A stretch of 64,000 nucleotides of DNA from Acidobacteriota bacterium (GCA_040754075.1 JBFMDH010000030.1:1-64000); one strand, 5' to 3'. Positions 1 to 7,980 are shown, counted from the stretch's first letter. Made by a program: numbers and translations. Notes: generated by a model from the sequence alone, not told the origin.

Positions 1-432
1 GCAAAGCCGTAGCCGCCGATTTAAAGACGATCTATAAAGCGGCGACGCGCGACGAAGGCGAGTTGGAGTTAGAAAAATTCGCTGAGAAATGGGGAGAAAA
101 ATATCCGCCGATTGTGCAGTTGTGGCGCAAGAACTGGGAACGAGTGGCGGTTTTTTATGCTTACCCGGAAGAAATTCGTCGAGTAATTTATACGACCAAT
201 GCGATTGAAAGTGTGAATATGAGTTTGCGAAAAATTATTAAAAATCGTGGTTCATTTCCTACAGATGAAGCGGCGTTGAAATTGATATACTTAGCGTTGC
301 AGAATATCAGCGAGCGCTGGACGATGCCGGTAAAGGATTGGCGAGCGGCGTTGAATCGGTTTGCCATTGAGTTTGCTGACCGGTTGCCAGAATTTTAACT
401 CGACCGTTTACACAAAATTATGCACACGCCCG
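1..432 (+). mobile_element. Right end of an IS256-family insertion sequence
   Basis: This is the 3' part of an insertion sequence that begins left of the window. It covers the transposase C-terminus and about 30 bases beyond its stop. The stretch around 410-428 (GTTTACACAAAATTATGCAC) resembles the terminal inverted repeats of IS256-family elements as I remember them. The exact boundary and target duplication cannot be set, because the left end is not visible. The next gene begins only about 10 bases after the proposed end, so the element may have removed that gene's native promoter and start. Confidence 0.7.
3..398 (+). CDS. IS256-family (Mutator-type) transposase, C-terminal part
   Basis: Open from the left edge of the window; the true start lies upstream, and internal start codons such as the TTG at 63 are not the real one. 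It encodes about 131 C-terminal residues of a DDE transposase of the Mutator/IS256 type. The diagnostic block TTNAIESVNMSLRKIIKNRG is the conserved region around the last catalytic glutamate (E of NAIES). The following helical stretch ends in FAIEFADRLPEF, a typical family C-terminus. No frameshift is visible in the part seen, so the element may be intact. It would act on its own terminal repeats by cut-and-paste or circle transposition. Confidence 0.93.
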   Translation, partial: KAVAADLKTIYKAATRDEGELELEKFAEKWGEKYPPIVQLWRKNWERVAVFYAYPEEIRRVIYTTNAIESVNMSLRKIIKNRGSFPTDEAALKLIYLALQNISERWTMPVKDWRAALNRFAIEFADRLPEF

Positions 433-438
433 GAAGCC

Positions 439-927
439 TTGAGAAAAATAATAACCACATCATCTATCGCAATGCTGTTAGCGTTATGTTCCGCTTTTGC
501 TGGTGAAGTTGTAACCGGGCAAAAGGTTCCGGTTATGGACGTGAGGGGACAAACCATCAAATCTGTGTTTGATGGCATAAAGCCTAAACGTCAAGCGCGC
601 AGCGCGAACAAAAGGAACGACCGGGGTTTTTTGAAGAAAATTTCTTTCCCTGAAATTTTCTCGCTGGAATCGCTACCTAAAAACGCTATTCTAAAGAAAC
701 TTTCTTCCGCTGGATATTTTGAGTGTACGGGATGTTATCAATGTTGGTCAGAACTCGTTGCACCCTACCCCGGCACTGGATGTGCTTGTTGCGAAGATGA
801 TTGTGGATGGCATGGAGGTGTACCTTCGCCGTCAGATGATTATATGAGTGGCATTACTGGATGTAACGGACCTAATTGTTCTTGTGGATATTGGCTTGAA
901 GAGTGTATCTGCGACCGGTGGCGATAG
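439..927 (+). CDS. Cysteine-rich secreted protein, 5' end possibly disrupted by the IS
   Basis: I do not recognise this family. Read from TTG 439 it starts with a good signal peptide (basic RK, then a hydrophobic run ending near CSAFAGE), so export is likely. The C-terminal 70 residues hold 12 cysteines in clusters such as CTGCYQC, CACCEDDC, CNGPNCSC and CIC, with many aromatic and acidic residues. This pattern fits a disulfide-rich or metal-binding exported protein. TTG 439 is preceded only by GGAAG two bases away, which is too close for normal initiation, and the IS256 end is about 10 bases upstream. The native start may therefore have been lost. Two more genes for membrane or exported products follow on the same strand. 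The open frame reads back to 361 inside the IS, which is not a plausible start. Confidence 0.55.
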   Translation: MRKIITTSSIAMLLALCSAFAGEVVTGQKVPVMDVRGQTIKSVFDGIKPKRQARSANKRNDRGFLKKISFPEIFSLESLPKNAILKKLSSAGYFECTGCYQCWSELVAPYPGTGCACCEDDCGWHGGVPSPSDDYMSGITGCNGPNCSCGYWLEECICDRWR

Positions 928-1020
928 TAGAAATGTAAATTGCAAGTTTGGCATCTACAACAGAAAATTGAAAAAGTCTAATTTTATTAAAAGTGTAGGC
1001 ACTCATCAAAAGGAGGAATT

Positions 1021-2049
1021 ATGGAATATCCAATAAAAACTTTGCTAATTTTTACATCGTTTTTTTTGTTCTATACTTCGGGGATAGCAAGTGCCCAAGA
1101 TTTGTCATCAGTAAAAAATTTGCAGTTGAAGCCAAAATACAGGATGGCGCAGATCATTAGATATAATGCAGACCATTTTGTGATGGTTGTAATGAATAAT
1201 CCTTCCGTTGGAGAGAATCAATCGGTTGTTGTTATCAATAAAGATGGGCAACAGGTATTTTTTTGCTCCCCTCAAAAAGATATACCGGAAGCTTCATCTG
1301 TTTCTGTTCATGATGCAGCGGTCAATAAAAATGGGATGGTTAGCGTCATTGTTGTGGCTGTCAGCACGACTGTGCAACCAGTGAGCGTCCTGATGGTTTA
1401 TGATCTAAATTCCGGCAAATTACAAAGGCTCGTCCAACTCGCTCCGATCTCAGCTAAGAGTGTCGCTGTTGATGAAAATAATAATACCTGGATAATGGGT
1501 GCGGATTTGGTAAAGAAAAATAGCCGTAGGGTAGATTACGACCTGATCTATAAATTTTCATCCGAAGGTAAATTGCTCGCAAGTTATGTTGCTCGAAGCT
1601 TATTTGCGAATAATGGATTTGGTCCTCAAGATAATGAGCCTTTTAACAGACGAAAAAATAGTATAGATTATCCTCTGCTTTTTGCTAATCAGGCGGGAAA
1701 AGTTTTTGCTTGGTTCGCCGGGCAACGCACTCTGGTTGAACTTAATGGTGAGGGAGAAATTTTAAGTAAAGCTCAAATTAGTGAGGAAAACCTTAAAGGA
1801 CGATTTGTAACTTCGGTAGCAATACAACCGAACGGTCAAGTCCTGGCACTCCTTCCCACAGGAATAACTCGTCTTGTGTCAGGAAGTAATTTATGGAAGC
1901 CAATAGCATATGAGCAAAGTTCCGAAGTGACCCAAATGCTGAAAGTGAATCCCACTAATAGCATTTTTGTAATCGGAGCAGATAGCTCTTCAATTATTGT
2001 GCGCGACAGTAACAACAGAATTTTCTGGTTGCCTGTCACCAATCAATAA
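1021..2049 (+). CDS. Exported protein with propeller-like repeats, unknown function
   Basis: The protein has 342 residues. A strong Shine-Dalgarno (AAGGAGGA, 1010-1017) precedes ATG 1021. An N-terminal signal peptide (hydrophobic run IFTSFFLFYTSGIASA) ends near AQD. The remainder is beta-rich, with recurring blocks such as VVVINKDGQQVF, VAVDENNNTWIMG, VELNGEGEILSKAQI and VAIQPNGQVLALLP. These look like blades of an NHL/SMP-30-type propeller, though no blade motif is exact. It lies between a cysteine-rich secreted protein and a polytopic membrane protein, and the three may form one operon. Base composition is more AT-rich than in the housekeeping genes further right, which suggests acquired DNA. 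The fold assignment is inference. Confidence 0.7.
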   Translation: MEYPIKTLLIFTSFFLFYTSGIASAQDLSSVKNLQLKPKYRMAQIIRYNADHFVMVVMNNPSVGENQSVVVINKDGQQVFFCSPQKDIPEASSVSVHDAAVNKNGMVSVIVVAVSTTVQPVSVLMVYDLNSGKLQRLVQLAPISAKSVAVDENNNTWIMGADLVKKNSRRVDYDLIYKFSSEGKLLASYVARSLFANNGFGPQDNEPFNRRKNSIDYPLLFANQAGKVFAWFAGQRTLVELNGEGEILSKAQISEENLKGRFVTSVAIQPNGQVLALLPTGITRLVSGSNLWKPIAYEQSSEVTQMLKVNPTNSIFVIGADSSSIIVRDSNNRIFWLPVTNQ

Positions 2050-2084
2050 GCAATTAGATTAATCCCCAAATCATTACTTGGTTT

Positions 2085-3569
2085 ATGCATTTCATCGCTG
2101 ACCCATCGAAAGAAGTATCTCTGAAACGATGGGCGGTGGCGGGGGTATTGAGCATATTGTTGCTTTGCCTGTGGCGTGACTTCTCACTCCTCACAAAGTA
2201 TCCGGTCGCTGTAGGTATTGATGGTTATTATTACGTTCTTCAGGTTGACACATTACGGACAAAGGGACACTTCTGGTTTCCGATTAAAACCCCTCTGATA
2301 ATTTATCTGATAACATCATTGAGTTACTTGGCACCCAATTCGATTATTGCGATAAAAATTTCAAGTCTTTTGTTTCACAGTTTGATTAGTTTGGGAGTTT
2401 TTGCTTTAGTAACATCGATTACTCGCCAATATTGGGCGGGTTTAATTGGTTTTATTTTAACTGCTATTCCAACCTCGCGGTTATTTTTGATTGGAGAGTT
2501 CATCAGTAACTCTGGGGGCTTAGCCTTCTTTATTTGGTCAGTGTGGTTTGCCATTAAAACAAGGCAAAATAAAAAAGTCGTCTACGCCATTCCTTCGATT
2601 GTTTGTTTTCTCGCTGCGGTTTTCAGCCATCGTTCTATTTTACTGCTCGCAATATTTTTTGTTATTTCAACTTTGCCTGTGTATTTGCTTATGGCACAAG
2701 ACCGAGGCTTGATTTATAAATGGGGTGCTTTAGGATTTGCGGTTGTCATTCTCATCGCTCCGGCATTAATTATGATTCAACCTTTTATACCTGTGCCAGA
2801 GTGGCTTAGAAGTGAGTTTGCAACTGTCCCACATTGGTCTATAACCCGCGTTGCTTTAGCTGATAGATTAATACTGCTTGTCGCATCTCTCGGTATCTTC
2901 TCGGTTCTATTTTTGAGACGCAATGAACAGCCTAATCAACCAATGATTTTTTTGGGCTCCATTGCTTTATTTAGCTTATTGGTAACGCTCAATCCGTTTT
3001 TGAGCGATGGCGACGGATTGAGAGGAATTGCGGGGCGATTATGTAGCTTAGCATACCTCCAAGTGGCATTATTGGTGCCAGGGTTAATTTGGTTAAGTAT
3101 GCAGAAAGAGCCAAGGAAAGCGATTTATGTCATCGCTACCATTGTGCCGTTACTTACTTTGAGTGCGAAAGCTCCAATACCCAGAGGAATTGGTGATGAT
3201 TATTTGCAGGCTCGTCTTACTTTAATTCAAAAATTACCGCTATCACGCGCTGCTCTGGTTGACAATAGTTTTATCGTAGCCTCGCATGGCAATCAGTTTG
3301 TGGTCACTTCAACAATAGGAATTCCTTCACAACAATCAATGCCGGTGGATAATCATTATCAGCGGATTTATTGGTTAATTGACGGTGTTGAAAAAAAACT
3401 TATCACGCCTGCCAATCTTGTTTTGATGAATGACACAAATAACCGAAGTAGTATATTGATAGAAGACAGTGAACTGCGACAACAATTCGCTAGGCTTGAT
3501 CCGAAAGACAGGCATAACCTTTTACTGAATAATACTCATCTTTCCCGAAGTAATATTTTCTTGCCTTAA
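2085..3569 (+). CDS. Polytopic membrane protein, GT-C glycosyltransferase-like
   Basis: The protein has 494 residues and about ten hydrophobic segments. After the first membrane segment comes GIDGYYYVLQVDTLRTKG, an acidic/aromatic loop like the first external loop of GT-C glycosyltransferases, where an Asp binds the lipid-linked donor. A long C-terminal soluble part from about residue 360 would face the periplasm. Layout and length suit an Arnt/GT39/GT83-like enzyme, but I cannot place it in a named family. It starts 36 bases after the upstream secreted propeller protein on the same strand and is probably co-transcribed. A role in decorating a secreted partner is only a hypothesis. Confidence 0.6.
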   Translation: MHFIADPSKEVSLKRWAVAGVLSILLLCLWRDFSLLTKYPVAVGIDGYYYVLQVDTLRTKGHFWFPIKTPLIIYLITSLSYLAPNSIIAIKISSLLFHSLISLGVFALVTSITRQYWAGLIGFILTAIPTSRLFLIGEFISNSGGLAFFIWSVWFAIKTRQNKKVVYAIPSIVCFLAAVFSHRSILLLAIFFVISTLPVYLLMAQDRGLIYKWGALGFAVVILIAPALIMIQPFIPVPEWLRSEFATVPHWSITRVALADRLILLVASLGIFSVLFLRRNEQPNQPMIFLGSIALFSLLVTLNPFLSDGDGLRGIAGRLCSLAYLQVALLVPGLIWLSMQKEPRKAIYVIATIVPLLTLSAKAPIPRGIGDDYLQARLTLIQKLPLSRAALVDNSFIVASHGNQFVVTSTIGIPSQQSMPVDNHYQRIYWLIDGVEKKLITPANLVLMNDTNNRSSILIEDSELRQQFARLDPKDRHNLLLNNTHLSRSNIFLP

Positions 3570-3640
3570 TCGACACTGCTTGACAACCCCAGCGAGCAGG
3601 CGCGATGCTTTAGGCTCGCAAGTTTACCTTGAGGTTAGCA

Positions 3641-3916
3641 ATGCAATTAGCTCGCGTGGTTGGAACCGTGGTTGCCACCGTCAAAAATGAAGCCCTTGAA
3701 GGGCGTAAACTGTTGGTCATTCAACCGCTCAACGGCGAGTTGCAGGAATATGGCAAACGCCTGGTTGCTATTGATTCAATCGGCGCGGGGGTTGGCGAAG
3801 TCGTCTTCTGGTGTCGCGGCAAAGAGGCATCATTTCCTTTCGACCCGATGCCTGTGCCGACCGATTGCACGATTGTCGGAATTGTCGATTCGGTTTACAC
3901 CAATAAGAGTCCGTAG
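3641..3916 (+). CDS. EutN/CcmL-type microcompartment vertex protein (BMC-P), copy 1
   Basis: About 91 residues of the EutN/CcmL family, which forms pentamers that cap the vertices of bacterial microcompartment shells. Family features are the N-terminal MQLARVVGTVVAT, the LLVIQPL strand, the LVAIDSIGAGVGEVV block and the C-terminal IVGIVDSV. ATG 3641 is chosen because GAGG (3631-3634) sits at good spacing; a TTG at 3629 is in frame but unsupported. No hexameric BMC-H shell gene or signature enzyme is visible here. The rest of the locus may lie elsewhere or left of the window, separated by the IS-associated patch. Confidence 0.9.
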   Translation: MQLARVVGTVVATVKNEALEGRKLLVIQPLNGELQEYGKRLVAIDSIGAGVGEVVFWCRGKEASFPFDPMPVPTDCTIVGIVDSVYTNKSP

Positions 3917-3976
3917 TTCGTAGCATTACGATAATGCCCGCGACTACTGACTACTGACTACCGACTACTGACTACT
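3909..3976 (+). repeat. Heptanucleotide array (GACTACT)5 with partial inverted arm
   Basis: Positions 3942-3976 are five consecutive 7-nt units, GACTACT, with one unit ending ACC. They end exactly against the ATG at 3977. A shorter, partly complementary arm, GTCCGTAGTTCGTAG (3909-3923), overlaps the end of the first eutN gene, so a hairpin is possible. The array occupies the place where a ribosome-binding site would be expected for the second eutN gene. Confidence 0.85.
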
Positions 3977-4252
3977 ATGCTATTAGCCAAAGTCATTGGC
4001 AACGTGGTTGCCACACAGAAAAACGACCGCTACGAAGGCAGTCGCATTATGGTTGTTCAACCGGTCAATCCTGATGGAACGGCGGCGGGCGAAGAGATGC
4101 TGGCGCTTGATTCTGTCGATGCGGGAATTGGCGACACGGTGGTGATTGTGCGCGAAGGTTGGTCGGCATCGACTGCGGCTACCGGAAAATTGGGCGCGGC
4201 AATCGATACGGCAATCATTGGCGTGGTGGATACCATTGAAGAGACTGCTTAA
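3977..4252 (+). CDS. EutN/CcmL-type microcompartment vertex protein (BMC-P), copy 2
   Basis: 91 residues, paralogous to the gene just upstream. Both share the N-terminal LA[RK]V[VI]G[TN]VVAT signature, the [LM]VVQPVN-type strand, the LDSVDAGIGDTVVIV block and the closing IIGVVDT. It should form pentameric shell vertices. ATG 3977 is the only sensible start, but no Shine-Dalgarno precedes it: a 35-nt heptamer array abuts the start codon. Translation may depend on coupling to copy 1 or on leaderless-type initiation. Tandem divergent vertex paralogues are common in microcompartment loci, where they may be mixed at vertices. Confidence 0.92.
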   Translation: MLLAKVIGNVVATQKNDRYEGSRIMVVQPVNPDGTAAGEEMLALDSVDAGIGDTVVIVREGWSASTAATGKLGAAIDTAIIGVVDTIEETA

Positions 4253-4416
4253 CTACCAAACATCAACTACGGAACAAACGAAATAGAAACGGAAAACGCG
4301 AATCGCAATTCATCAAGCAAGGAGTCGTGTCGATTTAATGGATTGTAGGTTGAAAACTCAATTGACTTCGTGACAGCTTCCGTTGGCTCGGTTTTTCTGC
4401 CGTCTGTTCCGCAGGT

Positions 4417-4977
4417 TTATTCGGTAACTTGTATCGCCTTGAATCGCAACAATGAATTAATCGTTCGCGCGACTTTGTTGACGATTGAAGAACCCTCTCT
4501 ACCGGCGCTTTGAAAAGCCGCGCTGCAAGTCTTCTCACCCGAACGAAACCGAATGGTGATGATGTAATCATAGAGAATCTGCTCGGTCATTTTATGTTTT
4601 TCCAACGCATCATCATCCAGTAGCAGCTTTCGCCAGAGGGCGACGCGCTTTTCGACTTTAACTTTTTGAATGTTGTTGATGATGTGGGCTTCGATGATGG
4701 ATTCGGCATCGATTTGCACGCGCCGGCTGCCCGGCATGGACTCTTTGACTTCGATGCCATCAAGGCTTACGGTGAAACTGACCGGCAAAGGGCTGTCGAG
4801 GCGTTCAAGCCCGCCAAGATAATGCAATTCAAAGCGGCTATCGGCAAAATGTTTTGGTTGCTGATGATCGGCAATCGGCACGCCGCACCACATACATTGC
4901 ATCGCGGTCAGCGGATTGGGACGATGACATTCAAGGCATTTAATCGTTCTGGAATTGATACCGTTATTCGGGAGCAT
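4417..4977 (-). CDS. Hypothetical protein with N-terminal zinc ribbon
   Basis: The protein has 186 residues. C14-x2-C17 and C28-x2-C31 form a treble-clef or zinc-ribbon module of the kind found at the N-terminus of many small bacterial proteins. Residues 45-186 look like a single alpha/beta domain (VSLDGIEVKESMPGSRRVQI, then a basic helix). There is no membrane segment or signal peptide. GAGGA lies upstream of the ATG at 4977. It stands alone, divergent from the plus-strand membrane gene pair that begins at 5139. I do not recognise the C-terminal domain. Confidence 0.75.
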   Translation of the reverse strand: MLPNNGINSRTIKCLECHRPNPLTAMQCMWCGVPIADHQQPKHFADSRFELHYLGGLERLDSPLPVSFTVSLDGIEVKESMPGSRRVQIDAESIIEAHIINNIQKVKVEKRVALWRKLLLDDDALEKHKMTEQILYDYIITIRFRSGEKTCSAAFQSAGREGSSIVNKVARTINSLLRFKAIQVTE

Positions 4978-5077
4978 TCTGTTTTCCTCACCAGGTTTGT
5001 CCGTTCAATGTTAATCATTACAACTCGCTGCTGATTTAAGCAAATGGAGAATTCAACAATGATTCCCGATATTTTCC

Positions 5078-5106
5078 TTGTTAAGCCGGGGTGAAACTCA
5101 TATAGT
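5078..5106 (+). promoter_or_regulatory. Sigma-70-type promoter for the 5139 gene pair
   Basis: TTGTTA (5078-5083) and TATAGT (5101-5106) are separated by 17 bases and lie 32 bases upstream of ATG 5139. Both hexamers are close to consensus. This is a sequence-only prediction. Confidence 0.55.
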
Positions 5107-5138
5107 GAAAGAAATTTTTGCCACTTTCGGAGGAACGT

Positions 5139-5621
5139 ATGAGCGAGAAGCCAAGAACAGATAAACGGCTTTTGCATAAAACCTATGCGGCGATTTTATT
5201 AATACACCCTGCTCTTTACCTCATCATCTCACTTTACAGAGGTAAAGGTTTTTCCGGTGGTATCCAATACTATTTCGATCACGGGGTTTCCAGCACTTTT
5301 TTCATTATTATGTTTTATGGGTTTGTTATGGCCGGAACCGAATTGCAAGGTTTGCGCGAATCACCCGAACCGCAAACGCCGCTTAGCAGACTGAAAGCCA
5401 TCTGGGTTTGGGTGACGGTAGCTATTGCCTCCTTCGTATTGTCGTGCGTCTTTCATCTGGTAAAAGAACCTACGCTGCTTGATGCAGCAATTGAAATTTC
5501 TCTCTTTACCCTAATTTTTTTTCCGATAACGGTTGCCTTGCTCATGCTGGAACTTTGGAGCGGGCACTCAGTTCTTGAAAAAACGCTAACCGCTTTACAT
5601 TTCACTCATCGAAAAGGATAA
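5139..5621 (+). CDS. Hypothetical four-helix membrane protein
   Basis: About 160 residues with hydrophobic segments near residues 20-35, 50-70, 90-115 and 125-150, so probably an integral inner-membrane protein. GGAGG at 5128-5132 fixes the start at ATG 5139; the in-frame codon at 5118 has no such support. The stop at 5619-5621 is followed directly by the ATG of the next membrane gene, so the two are translationally coupled. I do not recognise the family, and nothing in the sequence names a substrate. Confidence 0.75.
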   Translation: MSEKPRTDKRLLHKTYAAILLIHPALYLIISLYRGKGFSGGIQYYFDHGVSSTFFIIMFYGFVMAGTELQGLRESPEPQTPLSRLKAIWVWVTVAIASFVLSCVFHLVKEPTLLDAAIEISLFTLIFFPITVALLMLELWSGHSVLEKTLTALHFTHRKG

Positions 5622-6266
5622 ATGCGAATCGCAACTATTCAACAGTTCTGGTTGTGGTTGAGTTTAACGCTTGCGGCAATTTTACTGACTCGCTTCGCCA
5701 TTGATTTCACAAATGAAATGCCGCTGCTGTTGGCGATTCCTTTTGATGGGTTGGTTCTCGCAACACTTGCGATTGCGTTTTGGAACATCATTCGATTTAA
5801 CTCATCTCAGCCGCTATCATCGGTCAATTCACTCACCGGTAATTTTCTACTGGCGGCAATTCCGCTGGGATTCTGGGCATCGTCGCTCGATTGTTCGGGC
5901 TTGTCACTGTCGGGCTGCACACCGTTTTGCACATTTATCAAAATCGGCTGGATACCGTTGATGGCTGCTGTGGTAATCGCCAGCCATTTCTTTAAAAATG
6001 AGTGGCTGTTGTTCGGTGTAGGACTGCTGTCCTGGTTGACGCTGGTGCCGCATTGTTTATGTTTCAATCCCGGCAATGGTTGGTGGATTGACAGAATCGG
6101 CGCAAGTCCGATGTGTTACATCTGGGGCTTCGTCGTAACCCTGATTTCTCTCAGCGCCTTAAAATCCAAAGCGCCAATCTGGCTGTCTCTGCTTATCAAT
6201 TCGGCAATTTTACTGGGCGCATTTGGCTTTTTTATCGCCCATCACTATTTTCACTTTCCGTGGTAA
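5622..6266 (+). CDS. Hypothetical multi-pass membrane protein
   Basis: 214 residues with about six hydrophobic segments. A short cysteine-containing loop (SLDCSGLSLSGCTPFC, about residues 86-101) lies between membrane spans. It starts on the base after the stop of the upstream membrane gene, which points to joint translation and a shared function. I do not recognise the family. A REP-like palindrome follows its stop at 6273-6306. Confidence 0.75.
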   Translation: MRIATIQQFWLWLSLTLAAILLTRFAIDFTNEMPLLLAIPFDGLVLATLAIAFWNIIRFNSSQPLSSVNSLTGNFLLAAIPLGFWASSLDCSGLSLSGCTPFCTFIKIGWIPLMAAVVIASHFFKNEWLLFGVGLLSWLTLVPHCLCFNPGNGWWIDRIGASPMCYIWGFVVTLISLSALKSKAPIWLSLLINSAILLGAFGFFIAHHYFHFPW

Positions 6267-6272
6267 AGCAAA

Positions 6273-6306
6273 GGTTGAAACGCGGTCAAAGACCGCTTGC
6301 TCAACC
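6273..6306. repeat. REP-like palindrome, copy 1
   Basis: The core GCGGTCAAAGACCGC (6282-6296) is a perfect 6-bp stem around AAA, and GGTTGA/TCAACC extends it outward. Its reverse complement closely matches one arm of the 59243-59304 hairpin (GTTGAG, AAGCGGTCTTTGACCGCG). It lies between convergent genes and could also serve as a terminator, though no T-tract follows. Confidence 0.75.
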
Positions 6307-6345
6307 GATGAGAAATAGAAACAATTGCCAATGACTCGAAACAAC

Positions 6346-7362
6346 CTAGGCTTCGTTCAATATCGCCTGCAATTCAGCGTCGCTGAATTGATATTTTTCA
6401 TTGCAATAATGGCAAATCACCTCTGCGCCGTTATCTTTGGCAAGCATATCGGCAACTTCGTCCTTGCCGAGCGCCGAAACCATCACCTCGACGCGCTGGC
6501 GCGAACACTGGCATTTGAATGACGGGGCGCGTTCATCTAAAACTGTAATCTCCAAATCGCCCAACACTCTTTGCAACATTTCAAGCGCCGAGAGACCTTC
6601 GCTCACCATCACCGTCGGATTGGGAACCGTCGGCAAATGATGTTCGAGGTAGCCGATAATCTCTTCGCTGGTATCGGGCATCATTTGAATGATGAACCCG
6701 CCCGATGCCGCTACCCGCAAATCTTCCAGCGCGAATTCAGGTGATGTGGCAACCCTTGCATCCATCGGGTTGGCGATTTTCATCAATACCCCAAGCCCGA
6801 CCGCTGAATTAATCTGTTCGGATTTTCCCAGATAATAGGCAAAATCATCGCCGATTTCGCCCGACACAATCGGCACAGAGCCGCGATAGGGTTCCAAACT
6901 CAAACCAATTTCAAAGCCCAAATCGCGTTGCACATACATCGTTCCATTGCCAACCACGGCGCGAACGTCGAATTTGCCGAGCGCATTCATCGCCGTAATA
7001 TCAGCACTCGGATTGGTAACGTAACCGCGCACCTTTCCATGCGCATCGGCTTGCGCAACGATGTCCCCGATGGGTCCGTCGCAATCAAATTTTACGGTGA
7101 TTTTTTCAAGGTCTTTAAAAGATGAACCGAGTAGCAAGGTGCCCGTGAGTGTGCGACCAAGCGCCACCGAAGCCGTCGGATAGGTTTGGTGGCGACGACA
7201 GGCTTCGCCAACCAGATTTGTCGTGATGGCTGCAAGACAACGCAGTTGATTATCTGCGGCTGTGGCGCGCATCAACCGGTCACTTTGAGCCGGGCGTCCG
7301 GTGTCTGATGTCTGAAGATTTGCGTCGGGAGTCTGGAGTCGAGCGTCTGGAGTCTTATTCAT
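6346..7362 (-). CDS. hslO: Hsp33 redox-regulated chaperone
   Basis: Hsp33 is a cytosolic holdase that is zinc-bound when reduced and activated by disulfide formation. The sequence matches throughout: RRHQTYPTASVALGRTL, the DGPIGDIVAQA block, VSGEIGDDFAYYL, GGFIIQMMP, and the C-terminal redox switch CQC with CHYC. The annotated start at 7362 gives an N-terminal extension (TPDARLQ, TPDANLQ, TSDTGRP) encoded by a heptanucleotide array; family homology begins only near residue 27. The ATG at 7270-7272 (residue 31) or the TTG before it are the alternatives. No Shine-Dalgarno favours 7362. Confidence 0.95.
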   Translation of the reverse strand: MNKTPDARLQTPDANLQTSDTGRPAQSDRLMRATAADNQLRCLAAITTNLVGEACRRHQTYPTASVALGRTLTGTLLLGSSFKDLEKITVKFDCDGPIGDIVAQADAHGKVRGYVTNPSADITAMNALGKFDVRAVVGNGTMYVQRDLGFEIGLSLEPYRGSVPIVSGEIGDDFAYYLGKSEQINSAVGLGVLMKIANPMDARVATSPEFALEDLRVAASGGFIIQMMPDTSEEIIGYLEHHLPTVPNPTVMVSEGLSALEMLQRVLGDLEITVLDERAPSFKCQCSRQRVEVMVSALGKDEVADMLAKDNGAEVICHYCNEKYQFSDAELQAILNEA

Positions 7363-7477
7363 GCTGATAGTTTAATGGTTGCGCGTATTTGAGCAAAAGT
7401 TTGTGTTGTGAATTGCCAATGAACATACAGAGTGAAGCGGTTGTTGACTCCAGACTCCAGACGCTCGACTCTAGACT
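7303..7477. repeat. Paired inverted heptanucleotide arrays around the hslO start
   Basis: The left array (about 7303-7356) is a run of 7-nt units of the type GTCTGGA, GTCGAGC, GTCTGAT. The right array (7446-7477) is GACTCCA, GACTCCA, GACGCTC, GACTCTA. Left 7330-7355 pairs with the right array at 25 of 26 bases, which leaves a loop of about 90 bases. The left arm lies inside the 5' end of the hslO frame; the right arm lies just beyond the 3' end of the mogA-type gene. Confidence 0.88.
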
Positions 7478-7479
7478 TT

Positions 7480-7980
7480 TTATGTAGCGCATTTTCGCGA
7501 TTGTTCGGTGAGCAGCCCAATGGCGTGCGGAAGGGTGCTGCGGATGGCGGTGAAGTTTTCGACCGCGCCGCGAAGGCTTCCGGGCAAATTGACAATCAAA
7601 GTTGTGCCGCGAATGCCGCATACGGCGCGTGAGAGTGGCGCAAGCGGCGTGGAATCGAGGCTGCGAAGGCGCATCAGTTCGGCAAGCCCCGGCGCTTCTT
7701 TGTCAATCACTTCGCGGGTTGCTTCGGGGGTATTGTCGCGCGGGGCAAAGCCGGTTCCGCCGGTGGTGAAGACGAGATTGACATCTTCGCGGTCGGCATA
7801 GGCTTTGAGCTTTGCGGCAATCAATTCGCGGTCATCGGAAATAATTTCGGTTGCGACAATGCGCGCGCCGAGTTTTTCAAGCTCATTGACCACCGCAGGT
7901 CCCGACGTATCTTCGCGTTCGCCGCGTGATGCTTTATCGCTGATGGTCAACACCACCGCAACGATTTCAACTTTCGACAT
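7480..7980 (-). CDS. MogA/MoaB-type molybdopterin biosynthesis protein
   Basis: 166 residues, the normal length for this family, which adenylylates molybdopterin (MogA/MoaB role) during molybdenum cofactor synthesis. Diagnostic are the N-terminal VVLTISDKASRGEREDTSGP, the TTGGTGFAPRDNTPEAT loop that binds molybdopterin, and the C-terminal IVNLPGSLRGAVENF. MogA and MoaB cannot be separated by eye, so no symbol is given. No other moa/mob gene is visible nearby. Upstream of ATG 7980 is a GGAGAT-type Shine-Dalgarno on the minus strand. Confidence 0.93.
   Translation of the reverse strand: MSKVEIVAVVLTISDKASRGEREDTSGPAVVNELEKLGARIVATEIISDDRELIAAKLKAYADREDVNLVFTTGGTGFAPRDNTPEATREVIDKEAPGLAELMRLRSLDSTPLAPLSRAVCGIRGTTLIVNLPGSLRGAVENFTAIRSTLPHAIGLLTEQSRKCAT

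Noticed and set aside
848-1036. A 62-codon frame overlapping the end of the cysteine-rich gene.
   Set aside because: It overlaps the cysteine-rich frame and the Shine-Dalgarno of the next gene, with no motif.
3909-3976. Possible CRISPR array.
   Set aside because: Units are 7 nt and directly tandem with no spacers; no cas genes are seen.
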